Part shown: positions 51,944-60,574 of the stretch, piece by piece
How positions within the stretch are numbered: position 1 is the first letter of the stretch
Layout: every line of letters begins with the position of its first letter
NCBI RefSeq assembly: GCF_000190735.1
Contig: NC_015177.1
Location: 3,534,001 to 3,598,000, forward strand
Direction of reading: 5' to 3'
Length of the DNA: 64,000 bases
DNA from: Pseudopedobacter saltans DSM 12145
GTDB taxonomy: Bacteria > Bacteroidota > Bacteroidia > Sphingobacteriales > Sphingobacteriaceae
Program-made: the position numbers and the translations under genes
The notes under the pieces: model-generated
Database searches by the model: none
Seen by the model: only the letters and a program-made list of their open reading frames with translations
What the model was told of the DNA's origin: nothing

Positions 51944-53260
51944 TTACTTTTCTTCTAAAATCCAATTTGCCAGATCAGTTACCAGAACAGCTTCTACATT
52001 CCCCGGTTCCTGATATTGTGCGCCGGTACCTTTTTCGCTAACAAAGCTAAATAAATGATTTAGCATTGGATAAAGCTTAAATGTTACGTTTTTGCCTTTC
52101 AAAGCCGATTTCCAAAGATTATAATCTGTTAAAGTAACCTGATAATCATTTCCTCCCTGAATAACCAAAATTCGGTTTTTTAGTTTTTTTGCTGTAGCAA
52201 CCTGATTTAGAGAATTTAAATCTAACCAATAAGAAATTGGCAGCCCCATAGCTAAAGTATCTTTAGGAAGTGCATTGGTTTTTATTGAAGCTCCTTTTTT
52301 CGCCTCCTGAATGGCTTCTGCAAATATTTTTTTAGTTTGAGCGCTTGTATCCTGCGAAGCTTTTTCTAAATATTGATATTGCTCTACTGCTATATCTCCA
52401 AATGCTCTCGCGGGAGCAGCAGCTAAAATTATTCCTTTTAATTCCGGATGCTGGCTGGCAAAGCGCGGAGCAACCATTCCGCCTAAACTATGTCCAAAAA
52501 TATATATTTTGCTTTTATCAATTTCCGGAAGACTTTGTGCATATTCTAATGCTTTTTGCAAGTCATCCTCTACCTCTTCCTTTAAAGTGTAGGATTTATT
52601 GACAAAAGATTGGCCATAGAGCATAGTTCTTTTTACGTATCTGATAGACGCGATTCCTTGCATAGCCAGGCCTTCTGCCAAATCTTTAAAAGGTTTATGT
52701 TGCCCAACGGTTTCATCCATATCAGAAGGCCCTGAACCGTGAACAAAGATAACCAGCGGAAATTTTTCTCCGCTTTTAGGTAAGGTAAGCATACCCGGCA
52801 AATCAAAATTGCCGGACTTTATGTTGATGAAACTTGCCTTGTATTTTGAAGAATCTGAATAAGTTGCTGGTTTATATTGCGGAACCTGTTTAACAGGAAC
52901 AATGAAAAAACCGATCATTTTTGCATTGTTGTTATAAACAAACTGAAATGGCTGCGAACCATAGGCGAATTTGCAATCTAAAATGACAGATTGTAGACTA
53001 TCCTGGCTCTTGTTCTGAGCGCCTTCCACCGACTCAAATTTTCCCAATCCCGCCGTAATTTGTTTCCACATAGCTTCCAAAGATTCCGGTTTGATTTTGT
53101 TATACAAACTGGGATCGAAAAACAATTGAGCTTCTTTAAACTTGTTTTCGTTTAATGTTTCAAAAAATTGGGTAGAACGATCTATGTAGGTGAAAAACCC
53201 TTGCGAAAAAGCAAAGCTGCTACACAATAAAAAACACAAAATTGAAAGCGTTTTCTTCAT
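51944..53260 (-). CDS. Exported alpha/beta hydrolase with N-terminal DUF3887-like domain
   Basis: A 438-residue exported protein: signal peptide (to about A18-F-S-Q20), an N-terminal cone-like domain with a FETLNENKFKEAQLFFD block (30-115), then an alpha/beta hydrolase. The nucleophile elbow is GHSLGG with S258; FVHGSGPSDMDE (173-184) is the oxyanion loop; late Asp in QGGNDYQVT and His in YPMLNHLF complete a triad. It is probably an esterase or acyl hydrolase in the periplasm. The first gene of a three-gene run with the MBL hydrolase and permease. Confidence 0.9.
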   Translation of the reverse strand: MKKTLSILCFLLCSSFAFSQGFFTYIDRSTQFFETLNENKFKEAQLFFDPSLYNKIKPESLEAMWKQITAGLGKFESVEGAQNKSQDSLQSVILDCKFAYGSQPFQFVYNNNAKMIGFFIVPVKQVPQYKPATYSDSSKYKASFINIKSGNFDLPGMLTLPKSGEKFPLVIFVHGSGPSDMDETVGQHKPFKDLAEGLAMQGIASIRYVKRTMLYGQSFVNKSYTLKEEVEDDLQKALEYAQSLPEIDKSKIYIFGHSLGGMVAPRFASQHPELKGIILAAAPARAFGDIAVEQYQYLEKASQDTSAQTKKIFAEAIQEAKKGASIKTNALPKDTLAMGLPISYWLDLNSLNQVATAKKLKNRILVIQGGNDYQVTLTDYNLWKSALKGKNVTFKLYPMLNHLFSFVSEKGTGAQYQEPGNVEAVLVTDLANWILEEK

Positions 53261-53428
53261 TTTATTTGAAATTACTGCTAAACTTTAAAAATAATAATGC
53301 CTAATAATAAACATTTGTGACCAGATTATAAGAGTACTGTTTTAGAAATAATATTTGACTATGTAAAAGGATAGGCTCGTAACCTGAATTTTTGCCTTTT
53401 TACTTTATACTTTTGACTTATGATTATC

Positions 53429-54007
53429 CTATTTCCACTTAAAAGTTGAAATCATTTTGTCCAAATCCTTTCTTATAAAAGTCTCCACTGGCTGGATAGA
53501 GTCGAATTTAGGTTTTTCATTGAAATAAAGTGCTCCCCTAAGGTAATTTTTTATGCTATCTGTCAGATAAAACTGTAACAATGAAGCGGTATTGCCTTCA
53601 ATAGTATAATAAACCCCGTAAACCTTCTTTTCCTTATTCTTTATTAAAGCCTCGTCTATTCCTGTAGCTTTAACTGTATGTTTAAAGGCAAGCTTTCTGG
53701 AATCTTCAGTAAGTTCTTCCAGTTCTTTTTCGTTGTTGAAACTGTAGTAACTTATATGTAGGCGGGCGTTAAAACCAGGGAAAGCTAGATTATACCAATT
53801 CTTTCTCGAATCTTTTGAACTGTCAGGATACATCTCTGCATAAACCGGATATTCGAAAGTATAAGGAGCGTCAGATGAAAATTCTCTATATGATTTTTCT
53901 GGGAAATCGATTCTAAAATATCCTCTTGGTTTTGGGGCATAATTTCCGTTATCGGAACAAGAAACAAGGCCTAAAAAGACACAGATAATGTATATACCGA
54001 ATTTCAT
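53429..54007 (-). CDS. gldD: Gliding motility lipoprotein GldD
   Basis: A 192-residue lipoprotein (lipobox Cys at residue 17 in GLVSCSDNG). PKPRGYFRIDFPEKSY (26-41) and the rest of the fold (FEYPVYAEMYPDS, WYNLAFPGFNARLHISYY) are characteristic of GldD. In Flavobacterium johnsoniae this protein is required for gliding and works with the type IX secretion/gliding apparatus; many non-gliding Bacteroidota keep it. No other gld gene is in the window, and the usual partner gldE is not adjacent, which is unusual. Confidence 0.9.
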   Translation of the reverse strand: MKFGIYIICVFLGLVSCSDNGNYAPKPRGYFRIDFPEKSYREFSSDAPYTFEYPVYAEMYPDSSKDSRKNWYNLAFPGFNARLHISYYSFNNEKELEELTEDSRKLAFKHTVKATGIDEALIKNKEKKVYGVYYTIEGNTASLLQFYLTDSIKNYLRGALYFNEKPKFDSIQPVETFIRKDLDKMISTFKWK

Positions 54008-54067
54008 TCAAATGCTTGTTTGGAGCGCAAATTAAAGAAACATTTTTGTAAATAATATAAGATTTTG

Positions 54068-54341
54068 TTAAAACCAATCGTTGCTATTCTGGCTTGTATG
54101 GAATACGTAAAGTATGAATATCGTTTTATTCTAGTGAATACCAAATGTGAAATTTTCCAGGAACTTTATTCGTACAGATTTATAGCGTATTTGGTATTTA
54201 AAGAGGATTGTTTTTGATATATCTTATTGATTTATCTAAAACCAATAAAAATTTGGTTTCTAGTCCCGGATTTTGCTCAAAGAACCACTGAGCAGCTTTA
54301 CTAATTTGAATACCTGCATTTTCAAATACAACAATATTCAT
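54068..54341 (-). pseudogene. Decayed ParE/RelE-type toxin
   Basis: The minus-strand frame from ATG 54339-54341 reads MNIVVFENAGIQISKAAQWF, then EQNPGLETKFLLVL and YIKNNPL, before a TAA at 54198-54200. Skipping one T at 54200 restores the toxin: KYQIRYKSVRIKFLENFTFG, IH, an in-frame TAG at 54131-54133, then NKTIFILYVFHTSQNSNDWF to a stop at 54068. This is the ParE-like sequence pattern with one frameshift and one nonsense change. The start overlaps the antitoxin stop (ATGA), as in active pairs. Confidence 0.8.
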
Positions 54342-54559
54342 TTAATATTATATTTTTCAAATATTTTTTTTCTGATCTCATTCCAATCAGAATAATTCGT
54401 AGTGTCATTCTCGTGTTCTTTAAGAGCTATATCTAATTGATCTTTTTGTCAATCAGGTAAAACTGAGCTCCCTTCACTAATTTCAAAACCCAGTTGATCT
54501 ACCAATTCCATAAAGAAATTGAATTTGTTTTCGGGAATTTTTAATGTTACTTCTTTCAT
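54338..54559 (-). pseudogene. Antitoxin-type gene with premature stop
   Basis: Read from ATG 54557-54559: MKEVTLKIPENKFNFFMELV, DQLGFEISEGSSVLPD, then TGA (54449-54451), then QKDQLDIALKEHENDTTNYS and DWNEIRKKIFEKYNIK to a stop at 54338. The layout matches small Bacteroidota antitoxins that sit before ParE toxins. The TGA occupies a position where Trp (TGG) would be natural, so a single-base change could have killed it. The partner toxin is also broken. Confidence 0.75.
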
Positions 54560-54731
54560 AAAATGGTAATAACAAATCTATATAAAGATAAAGAAATACC
54601 CAAGATAGTCCAAGTCTCACACCTCCAAGTTTTTGAAAAGATGATTTCCTTCCTCCACAAATTACATAATCAGCAATTCCTGAACCAAATGATAAAAGTC
54701 ATAACTCCTAGAAATTAAAACTGAGGGAGAT

Positions 54732-55481
54732 TTACTCGTTCCAAATTTCCCAGGATTTTTCAGCCTGCAACTCCAGCATTTCGTAGCCATTTTTTGTTTT
54801 GGCTCCCTTTTCCCGACCTTTCGCAAGAAATACAGTTTCTGCCGGATTGTAGATCAGGTCGTAAAACAAATGTTTATCAGAGATAAATTCGTAAGGTAAT
54901 TCCGGTTTCTCGGTAACATTGGGATAAGTTCCGACCGGACTGGAGTTTATAATTATATGGTAGTCTTCCAGAATCTCCTTTGTTAGGTCGGCATAAGAAA
55001 GCATACCTTCTTTTGGATTTCTTGATACAAACTTATACTCAATTCCCAATTTTCCCAAAACATATTTTACCGCTTTTGCAGCACCGCCGTTACCTAATAT
55101 CAAAGCTTTTTTATGGTGTGGCTCTAAAAAAGGTTTAATGGAAGATTCAAAACCATAGGCATCAGTATTGTAGCCCTTTAGATTTTTTTTATTGTCTGCA
55201 GTTCTGGTGATTTTAATGCAATTAACGGCGCCAATAGCAGCGGCAGCTTCGTCTATTTCATCTAGAAATCCCATCACCTCAATTTTATGCGGTATAGTGA
55301 CGTTTATACCGCAAAGAAGAGGATTCTCTTCTAATAATTTAGGGAAACCATTGGCCATAACTTCAATAGGATAAAGTTTATAGCAATGGTCAATCAAGCC
55401 CAGATTGTTAAATTTTTCTGTAAAATATTTCTCAGAGAATGAATGTCCTAAAGGATATCCAATTAATCCAAACTTTTTCAT
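54732..55481 (-). CDS. aroE: Shikimate dehydrogenase
   Basis: A 249-residue enzyme that reduces 3-dehydroshikimate in aromatic amino-acid synthesis. GYPLGHSFSEKYF (8-20), GINVTIPHK (58-66, catalytic Lys) and the NADP loop LGNGGAAKAV are present; the end NGYEMLELQAEKSWEIW is typical. It is slightly short (usual about 270). It lies 27 bases downstream of the ComA-like gene on the same strand. Confidence 0.95.
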   Translation of the reverse strand: MKKFGLIGYPLGHSFSEKYFTEKFNNLGLIDHCYKLYPIEVMANGFPKLLEENPLLCGINVTIPHKIEVMGFLDEIDEAAAAIGAVNCIKITRTADNKKNLKGYNTDAYGFESSIKPFLEPHHKKALILGNGGAAKAVKYVLGKLGIEYKFVSRNPKEGMLSYADLTKEILEDYHIIINSSPVGTYPNVTEKPELPYEFISDKHLFYDLIYNPAETVFLAKGREKGAKTKNGYEMLELQAEKSWEIWNE

Positions 55482-55508
55482 TAAATATAAGTGCGATAAA
55501 ATCGCTTA

Positions 55509-56279
55509 TTATTTCTGATTTAGGAAGTGATTGAAAGTATCTCCTCTTAACCCTAAACGGATAGTTTCTAATGGAATTACTTCTGCCGGGGCTATATTTC
55601 CTAAATTAACGTTAGTACCTATTAATTCGATAAACCAAACCTGTTGCGCTTTTTGCGGAGCCTCCCAGATGATTTTCTCTTCCGGGATTTGCGTTAAGAT
55701 TTCGTCTACCAAACCCTGCCTAACCTCTCCAGAGTCGCGGTAAATTCCAACATTTCCTCCTTCTCTGGCTTCGGCGATTACTTTCCAGGAACCGGCATTT
55801 ATTTCTGCCTGCATCAACTGAATCCATTTATACGGAGCAAAAATTTTGGTAGCGTCTTTAGAGCCAACCTCAGAAATTACAGTTACCTGTTCGCTTAGTT
55901 TCGAAATAAACTGACATTTTTCCTCGTGATTGATATCTATCGAGCCGTCTGAAACTTCGGCATACTCCATTCCAAATTTATCTAAAGTTCGTCTATAATC
56001 ATCAAATTGATCTCTTACGATAAAAGCTTCGAATAAAGTTCCTCCAAAATATACCGGGATATTGGCTTCTTTATAGAGTTTTAATTTTTCTTCGAGGTTT
56101 GGTGTAACGAAAGAAGTCGCCCAACCTAATTTAATAATGTCTGTATGAATTCCAGCGACCTCTAAGAAATCCTCGGCCTGACGTAGGCTTAGGCCTTTGT
56201 CCATCACCATTGTGATTCCTTTGTCCCTTGGTTTGATTGTGCGCTCAGGAATATTATTTAGTGTGTAATTCAAACTCAT
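55509..56279 (-). CDS. Phosphosulfolactate synthase-like protein (ComA family)
   Basis: About 256 residues from the ATG at 56277-56279; the alternative TTG start 13 codons upstream encodes a phenylalanine-rich run and is unlikely. Family blocks: RDKGITMVMDKGL, DIIKLGWATSFVTP, YFGGTLFEAF, EVSDGSIDI, VISEVGSKDAT, EAREGGNVGIY and LIGTNVNLGNIAP. ComA adds sulfite to phosphoenolpyruvate, the first step of coenzyme M synthesis in methanogens and of sulfolactate in Bacillus spores. Here comB/comC are absent, so the physiological product is uncertain. Probably co-transcribed with aroE. Confidence 0.88.
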   Translation of the reverse strand: MSLNYTLNNIPERTIKPRDKGITMVMDKGLSLRQAEDFLEVAGIHTDIIKLGWATSFVTPNLEEKLKLYKEANIPVYFGGTLFEAFIVRDQFDDYRRTLDKFGMEYAEVSDGSIDINHEEKCQFISKLSEQVTVISEVGSKDATKIFAPYKWIQLMQAEINAGSWKVIAEAREGGNVGIYRDSGEVRQGLVDEILTQIPEEKIIWEAPQKAQQVWFIELIGTNVNLGNIAPAEVIPLETIRLGLRGDTFNHFLNQK

Positions 56280-56354
56280 AACTAATTGCAAAAGTTCAAA
56301 AAAAAAACCAAAAGTCAATCATGACTAGGCCTTTGATTTTTTTTTATTGAATCC

Positions 56355-57761
56355 TTAGCGCCTAAAACTATTAATGATATCTATTATAACCTTATTGTTT
56401 TGTAACATGGGTAAATACTCGAAAAGCAAATAATGTTTCTCGGGATCAATACTTAATGCCTTATGTAATTGAGTCAAAGCTTCTTTTGCCTGTCCGTCTG
56501 CAAAAAGATAGGCAACCAGTCTGTAATGCAATTCGGGGGCTTCCGGATTGTTCTTAATTCCCTCTGCAATAATTTCGATACACTTTTTAAGATCCTTTTG
56601 CTCAAAAGAAACAGAAGAATAATCTAACCAGGCATCAACATCTAAAGGATTTAGTTCAACAACCTTTTCATAAGCCTTCTCAGATTCGTCCAGATTTTTC
56701 AATTTATAGTAAGCATCTGCAATAGCAAACCAGTAATCAGGATTGCTTTCGTCTATTTTTAATGCTTTCTTATAATAATGAAGCGATTCAAAATAACGTT
56801 GCTCAAAATCAAGAGTTACGCCTATGCCGTACCAAGCATCAGCCAAAGCGCTGCTTATTTTAACAGCTTTTTTATAGTAATTACGGGCCTCTTCCATTTT
56901 TTCGAGTTTCTCGTAACACTCGCCAATCGCACAATAAGTGTGCGCATCAGGCATTTCGTAATCAAAAGTCTGTTTAAAAACTTCTATAGCTTCTTCAAAC
57001 TTATTTAACTGGATCAGCGTATTACCCTTGTTGAAATAAGCAGAAGAAAAATCTTCTTTTATTAGCAAGGCATAATCATAAGCATCAATGGCTTTTTCAA
57101 ACATTTCATACTTGTGATAGGCATTCCCCAGGTTATACCAGGCCGCATATGAGTAGGGCTCATTATCAATATATTGCTGATAAAACTGTATACTTTCATC
57201 CTGTTTATCTAAAACATCATAACAAAATGCAAGTTCGTAGAGAGCGTCCTGATTTTCCATGTTTTTTTGCAGACATCTTTTTAAATATTCTATCGCCTGC
57301 TCATAGTCGCCAAGATTTTGATATACATATGCAATCTGCATAAGCACCTCTTCCTGCATGTCTGTATGTTCTAAAGCTTTAAACAGTGCTTCCAAAGCTT
57401 CGTCGTAACGACCGAGGTTTTCGTATATATTGCCTCTTAATAGGAAGATATCAGAATCCGATGGTTCTAAAAGCTCTGCTTTATTTAGCGACTCAAATGC
57501 TTTCGGCAGATTATTCATGATTAGATAAAGCTGTGCCTGCTTTGTTAAGAAAGTTACAACAAATGGATGCTGAGAGACGGCATATTCTATTACCCGTAAA
57601 GCCTTTGATGGTTCATTTTTTTCGATATAATAATCTATGATATTGTCAAAAACATGGGAATCAAAGAAATAATGGTCGTCGTTGCGCACCATTTCCTCAA
57701 ATCTCTCTACCGAATGCTTAGGGTCTTCAGAAAACTCAAACTCAAATTCTTCTTCTTCCAT
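56355..57761 (-). CDS. Tetratricopeptide repeat protein
   Basis: A 468-residue protein made almost wholly of TPR units (roughly ten to twelve from residue 45 on), for example LRGNIYENLGRYDEALEAL, YNLGNAYHKYEMFEKAIDAY and FAIADAYYKLKNLDESEKAY. The N-terminus is acidic (EEEEFEFEFSED). It has no signal peptide or membrane helix, so it is a cytosolic protein-interaction scaffold. The partner is unknown. The gap to the ComA-like gene start is 75 bases; co-transcription is possible. Confidence 0.9.
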   Translation of the reverse strand: MEEEEFEFEFSEDPKHSVERFEEMVRNDDHYFFDSHVFDNIIDYYIEKNEPSKALRVIEYAVSQHPFVVTFLTKQAQLYLIMNNLPKAFESLNKAELLEPSDSDIFLLRGNIYENLGRYDEALEALFKALEHTDMQEEVLMQIAYVYQNLGDYEQAIEYLKRCLQKNMENQDALYELAFCYDVLDKQDESIQFYQQYIDNEPYSYAAWYNLGNAYHKYEMFEKAIDAYDYALLIKEDFSSAYFNKGNTLIQLNKFEEAIEVFKQTFDYEMPDAHTYCAIGECYEKLEKMEEARNYYKKAVKISSALADAWYGIGVTLDFEQRYFESLHYYKKALKIDESNPDYWFAIADAYYKLKNLDESEKAYEKVVELNPLDVDAWLDYSSVSFEQKDLKKCIEIIAEGIKNNPEAPELHYRLVAYLFADGQAKEALTQLHKALSIDPEKHYLLFEYLPMLQNNKVIIDIINSFRR

Positions 57762-58072
57762 ATTCTACCTTTCTTATGAGAACGTATTTCTTCCTAAAAA
57801 AATTTACTATATCACCTTTTACGGAAAATTATTACCCTCAAATTATAATTTTATTCGATTAATCCAAAAATCAAGTTTTCAACAACTATGCCCTTTTTAG
57901 AGTAAATTAAAAAAAACATCTACAAAGGTACCTAAAAACAATTGATTTTAGACTTAATAAAGTGCTTCAGAGCATATGTGATCGTTTTTTGACGGAATAT
58001 CGATTTTAATAAAATTAAAACTTTATAGAATAGGCTATGTTAAAAACTATGTTGTAACTAAAAAATCACACC
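57762..58072. other. 311-base divergent promoter region
   Basis: AT-rich gap between the minus-strand TPR gene and the plus-strand lipoprotein gene. I see no gene in it. A TATGTTGT near 58049 resembles the -7 box in six of eight bases and may serve the lipoprotein gene. A short TGCT-TCAG-AGCA hairpin lies near 57962. Confidence 0.4.
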
Positions 58073-58888
58073 ATGAAAAAGCAAACAAAATCAGCTGTAG
58101 TTTTAATCGGAGTAGCTGCGTTTTCGCTCCTGCTGTCTTGTAATAATAATAGGCAAGCTTCAAGCGAGCAACATTCAGACTCTACAAAGAGAGAACAGGC
58201 ACATCTTTCAATAGAACCGATGACAGAGACCAATGATTTTCAAAATGCTAAGTTGGAAATCAAAGGCGTGAAATCAGAAGTAGTTGGTGATTCTGTCAAA
58301 TTAACATTCGATTTCAATGTGCAGAATTATGAATTGTCTAAACAAACCGAAGACGGGCATCACGAGCACACAGCTAATTCTAAAGACGGACAACATATTC
58401 ATTTTATTTTAGATAATAAACCTTACGTGGCTTTATACAAGCCAACCAATACGGTAACATTAGCTAAAAATTCCGAACATGTGTTATTGTGCTTCCTTTC
58501 CAGATCCTATCATCTATCACTGAAAACACCCGACGCAAATGTTTTAACCAAGTTCAAAATTGACGCAAATGGAAAGTATGTAAAAGAAGATACCCCAATG
58601 GATCCGATGTTGTTCTATAGCAGACCAAAAGGAGATTATAAAGGAGCGGATACTGAAAATGTGCTGTTGGATTTTTATATAAAAAACCTGAATCTTTCTC
58701 CTAATGATTATAAAGTAAAGGTAGAGGTTCAGGATACTACTTTCACAGTGGATTCATGGAAACCTTACATTATAAAAGGTGCAAAACCGGGAGATTTGGA
58801 AGTAAAAATTTCTTTGATAGATCCTAAAGGAAATGAAGTAAAGGGGACCTATGGAGAAATAGAAAGAACCTCTAAAATAGAGCCGTAA
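58073..58888 (+). CDS. Unrecognised lipoprotein with His-rich loop
   Basis: A 271-residue lipoprotein: signal MKKQTKSAVVLIGVAAFSLL then the lipid Cys at 23 and SNNNN-like polar start. I recognise no family with certainty. Two beta-sandwich-like halves are suggested: LEIKGVKSEVVGDSVKLTFDF (about 62-82) and a later ENVLLDFYIKNLNLSPNDYK. Between them lies a His-rich stretch (DGHHEHTANSKDGQHIHFIL), which could bind a metal. CFLSRSYHLSLK follows. It is monocistronic with a strong terminator. Probably outer-membrane anchored. Confidence 0.7.
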   Translation: MKKQTKSAVVLIGVAAFSLLLSCNNNRQASSEQHSDSTKREQAHLSIEPMTETNDFQNAKLEIKGVKSEVVGDSVKLTFDFNVQNYELSKQTEDGHHEHTANSKDGQHIHFILDNKPYVALYKPTNTVTLAKNSEHVLLCFLSRSYHLSLKTPDANVLTKFKIDANGKYVKEDTPMDPMLFYSRPKGDYKGADTENVLLDFYIKNLNLSPNDYKVKVEVQDTTFTVDSWKPYIIKGAKPGDLEVKISLIDPKGNEVKGTYGEIERTSKIEP

Positions 58889-58899
58889 TAATTTTTAAT

Positions 58900-58955
58900 G
58901 TTGGATGCTTAATTCTTAATGAGAAATACCGTTAAGAAAGCATCCAACTTTTTTT
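58900..58955 (+). terminator. Intrinsic terminator of the lipoprotein gene
   Basis: GTTGGATGC (58900-58908) pairs with GCATCCAAC (58940-58948); an inner TTCTTAA/TTAAGAA pair extends the stem past a small bulge. Seven T follow. Confidence 0.9.
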
Positions 58956-59075
58956 GTATACACATTTATAAATTTTAAAGTTAAAAATCAAAAAAACTTA
59001 AGGCGCTCATTTATGAATGTATAAAAAATATTTGTTTATTGCGTTCCAAGTTGTAATTAAACATTAAACATTCAT

Positions 59076-60458
59076 TTATCCAAATAGCAATTCAAATACC
59101 TCTTCAACCTTAGCTACAGTTTGTATCCCTATTTTATACTTGCTTAAATCCAGACCTTTTTTGTTGTATTTAGAAATAAAAATCTGTTCGAAACCCAGTT
59201 TCTCTGCCTCGGCTATCCTTTGTTCAATACGGGTAACCGCTCTTATTTCTCCAGAAAGGCCAACCTCCGCGGCAAAGCAAATTTTGTGAGAAATTGGTAT
59301 ATCCTCATGAGAAGAAATAATTGCTGCAATCAGCCCAAGATCAATACTTGGATCCTCTATTTTTATACCGCCGGCTATATTCAGGAAAACATCTTTGGCA
59401 CCAAGTTTAAAGCCACAGCGCTTTTCTAAAACAGCTAGCAGCATGTTCATCCTCTTTGTATCAAATCCGGTAGAAGACCGCTGTGGAGTCCCGTATGGAG
59501 AGTTGCTTACCAGTGCCTGAGTTTCAATCAGCATTGGGCGCATGCCTTCCATAGTAGCAGATACCGTTACGCCACTTAAAGCCTCTTCTCTTAAAGAAAG
59601 TAATATTTCAGAGGGGTTAGACACTTCTCTAAGTCCGCTTCCCTGCATTTCGTAGATACCTAGTTCAGCTGCAGAGCCAAACCTGTTTTTAATAGCTCTT
59701 AAAATTCTATAAACATGATGCCTGTCTCCTTCGAACTGCAAAACAGTGTCGACCATGTGTTCCAATATTTTTGGACCGGCAATCATACCGTCTTTCGTTA
59801 TATGACCGATTAAAAATACAGGCGTATTGGATTCCTTAGCGAAACGCAGCAGCTCTGCGGTACATTCGCGAACTTGGGAAACGCTTCCGGGAGTAGACTC
59901 CATGTGAGCTGAATGTAATGTCTGAATAGAATCTATAACCACAATGTTTGGTTCCAGTATTTCTATTTGCTTGAAAATATTCTGGGTAGAAGTTTCAGTT
60001 AAGATATAACAATCGGAGAAAGGATTATTTAAAATCCTTTCTGCCCTAAGTTTAATCTGTTGCTCGCTTTCCTCTCCCGATACATAAAGAACCTTAATGT
60101 TAGGCAGTGTTAAAGCCAATTGTAACATCAGGGTCGATTTTCCGATTCCGGGCTCCCCACCGATAAGAACCAAAGAGCCACCAACAATGCCTCCTCCTAA
60201 AACACGATTAAGCTCTTTATCAGGCGTTATTAAACGATGTTCTTCTGTATAGGCTATTTCCTGAATCTTATGCGGTTGATTTGCCCGTGATACAGTTGAA
60301 TGTGTTGTATTTCTCCAATCTGGAATGCCGGCAGATTTCTTTTCTACAACTTCTTCTACAAAAGTATTCCATTGCTGGCAAGAAGGGCATTTGCCTAACC
60401 ATTTGGGAGACTCGTATCCGCAACTCTGACAGAAATAGGATGATTTTACTTTGGCCAA
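59076..60458 (-). CDS. radA: DNA repair protein RadA (Sms)
   Basis: A 460-residue RecA-like helicase that helps branch migration in recombination. N-terminal zinc finger C10-x2-C13-x10-C24-x2-C27. Walker A GEPGIGKST (101-109); Walker B IVVIDSIQTL; the RadA signature KNRFGSAAELG; and a C-terminal Lon-protease-like domain from about 280 with DVFLNIAGGIKIEDPSIDL. Length is normal. It is monocistronic. Confidence 0.97.
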   Translation of the reverse strand: MAKVKSSYFCQSCGYESPKWLGKCPSCQQWNTFVEEVVEKKSAGIPDWRNTTHSTVSRANQPHKIQEIAYTEEHRLITPDKELNRVLGGGIVGGSLVLIGGEPGIGKSTLMLQLALTLPNIKVLYVSGEESEQQIKLRAERILNNPFSDCYILTETSTQNIFKQIEILEPNIVVIDSIQTLHSAHMESTPGSVSQVRECTAELLRFAKESNTPVFLIGHITKDGMIAGPKILEHMVDTVLQFEGDRHHVYRILRAIKNRFGSAAELGIYEMQGSGLREVSNPSEILLSLREEALSGVTVSATMEGMRPMLIETQALVSNSPYGTPQRSSTGFDTKRMNMLLAVLEKRCGFKLGAKDVFLNIAGGIKIEDPSIDLGLIAAIISSHEDIPISHKICFAAEVGLSGEIRAVTRIEQRIAEAEKLGFEQIFISKYNKKGLDLSKYKIGIQTVAKVEEVFELLFG

Positions 60459-60574
60459 TTGATGTTAGATTTTAGACTACGAAGTACGAGGTTTCTTTTT
60501 CGGATTGCAAAAAAAATGTGGATTTAACCGGGATTTTGCTTAGAGAATCTTTTATTGTTTTATGTCTAAAACGG

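Noticed and set aside
36001-57761. Gene orientation as evidence for an origin at 36 kb
   Set aside because: From 38 to 57 kb nearly all genes point toward the proposed origin, which does not support it; Bacteroidota have weak strand bias, so I neither use it nor count it as refutation.
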